From Candidatus Nanopelagicaceae bacterium (GTDB lineage Bacteria; Actinomycetota; Actinomycetes; Nanopelagicales; Nanopelagicaceae), in NCBI GenBank assembly GCA_947489825.1, contig CANLFL010000007.1, positions 1 through 15,456 of the forward strand: DNA of 15,456 bases, in the 5' to 3' direction. The notes under the pieces are model-generated. The model did no database searches. It was not told the origin of the DNA and worked only from the letters and a program-made list of their open reading frames with translations. Position numbers and translations under genes: made by a program. Positions 15,286-15,456 of this stretch are shown piece by piece. Position 1 is the stretch's first letter; the number at the start of each line of letters is the position of its first letter.

Positions 15286-15294
15286 TGTGGATAA
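15286..15294 (-). promoter_or_regulatory. DnaA box, perfect match, first of a tandem pair
   Basis: TGTGGATAA reads TTATCCACA on the minus strand. It begins inside a near-palindrome, CCACAG-C-CTGTGG (15278-15290), whose left arm gives a weak opposing half-box. It lies 12 bp from the next box. Confidence 0.87.
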
Positions 15295-15297
15295 CTT

Positions 15298-15306
15298 TGT
15301 GGATAA
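15298..15306 (-). promoter_or_regulatory. DnaA box, perfect match, second of a tandem pair
   Basis: This is the second TGTGGATAA, in the same orientation as the box at 15286 and separated from it by 3 bp. It ends 18 bases before the dnaA start codon, well placed for DnaA to control its own gene. Confidence 0.87.
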
Positions 15307-15324
15307 CTAGTGAGATGAGGGGTT

Positions 15325-15456
15325 ATGTCGATTGCTGAACCAGGAGCCCTTGAAGCCAAGGAAATTGAGGCTGATCTTTTAGAGCTTTGGAAGGGAATTG
15401 TTGATTCTGTTGCTAAAGAGTCTCCACAAAATCGTGCATTTCTCACCCTTACTAAA
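15325..15456 (+). CDS. dnaA: Chromosomal replication initiator DnaA, N-terminal fragment
   Basis: Only the first 44 codons are in the window; the frame is open to the last base. The peptide contains LLELWKGIVDSV followed by SPQNRAFLTLTK, which fits domain I of actinobacterial DnaA (compare the PQQRAWLNL segment I recall from M. tuberculosis). Position is the stronger argument: divergent from rpmH across a cluster of DnaA boxes. GAGGGG (15317-15322) precedes the ATG but only 2 bases away, so the ribosome site is close. Domain I normally mediates DnaA self-assembly and helicase contacts; the ATPase and DNA-binding domains lie beyond the edge. Confidence 0.9.
   Translation, partial: MSIAEPGALEAKEIEADLLELWKGIVDSVAKESPQNRAFLTLTK

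Larger units (their letters stand above)
14978..15324. other. rpmH-dnaA intergenic region with DnaA boxes (origin-type or dnaA control region)
   Basis: This is the one long gene-free stretch, 347 bp. The rpmH half (about 15040-15170) is rich in G and C and carries the 11-bp repeat. The dnaA half carries three perfect DnaA boxes, one with a single mismatch, and the palindrome CCGAATTCGG at 15238-15247. Promoters for rpmH and dnaA should lie here, but I see no convincing -35/-10 pair. No AT-rich unwinding tract is evident. In better-studied actinobacteria the functional origin lies between dnaA and dnaN, which is outside the window, so this may be an autoregulatory region or one part of a split origin. 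Confidence 0.6.

Noticed and set aside
14978..15324. Complete replication origin
   Set aside because: DnaA boxes are clear but no AT-rich unwinding tract is seen and the dnaA-dnaN spacer, the usual actinobacterial origin, is outside the window; I call it only an origin-type or control region.
1..15456. A new defence, mobile or biosynthetic system
   Set aside because: Every gene fits a known housekeeping family in the conserved actinobacterial order around dnaA; no transposase, integrase, toxin-antitoxin pair or unexplained gene cluster is present.

Overview
The window reads as an origin-proximal segment of a streamlined, moderately AT-rich actinobacterial chromosome. Two things point there. 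The first is the gene order: CCA-adding enzyme / Nudix - DUF6049 - murJ - trxB - trxA - cwlM - aminotransferase / parB - parA - rsmG - jag - yidC - yidD - rnpA - rpmH / dnaA. As I recall it, this is the order seen in Mycobacterium and Streptomyces. The second is the presence of families largely confined to Actinobacteria: DUF5318, the DUF6049-type membrane protein and cytoplasmic CwlM. The small genes, tight spacing and AT-leaning codon use suggest a small-genome freshwater lineage such as acI / Nanopelagicales, but that placement is an inference.

Layout. Positions 1-399 (minus) hold a DUF5318 protein cut by the left edge. It is divergent from an MFS transporter at 454-1728, whose 3' end overlaps the CCA-adding enzyme (1712-3193, minus). 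One base after that enzyme's start codon, on the opposite strand, a rightward operon begins: Nudix hydrolase, DUF6049-like protein, MurJ lipid II flippase and thioredoxin reductase, each overlapping the next by 4 bp. Thioredoxin, a CwlM-like regulator and a PLP aminotransferase follow with short gaps. This operon meets parB tail to tail. From 14977 down to 10242 everything runs leftward: rpmH, rnpA, yidD, yidC, jag, rsmG, parA, parB. The only long gene-free stretch is 14978-15324. It carries three perfect and one near-perfect DnaA box plus a G-rich 11-bp repeat, and dnaA begins at 15325 and runs off the right edge.

How the genes work together. The left operon joins cell-wall precursor export (MurJ), its probable cytoplasmic regulator (CwlM), thiol redox control and nucleotide sanitation. 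The right block joins replication initiation (DnaA boxes, dnaA), chromosome segregation (ParA, ParB and two parS-like sites inside the coding starts of parA and rsmG), tRNA and rRNA maturation (rnpA, rsmG) and membrane protein insertion (yidC, yidD, with the RNA-binding Jag).

I found no mobile element, CRISPR array, defence system or clearly new multi-gene system. The points most worth a second look are the G-quadruplex-capable repeat beside the DnaA boxes, the parS-like sites written as SRET peptides, the shortened CwlM and DUF6049 proteins, the hairpin that hides the aminotransferase ribosome site, and a GC-rich patch exactly over rsmG-jag.
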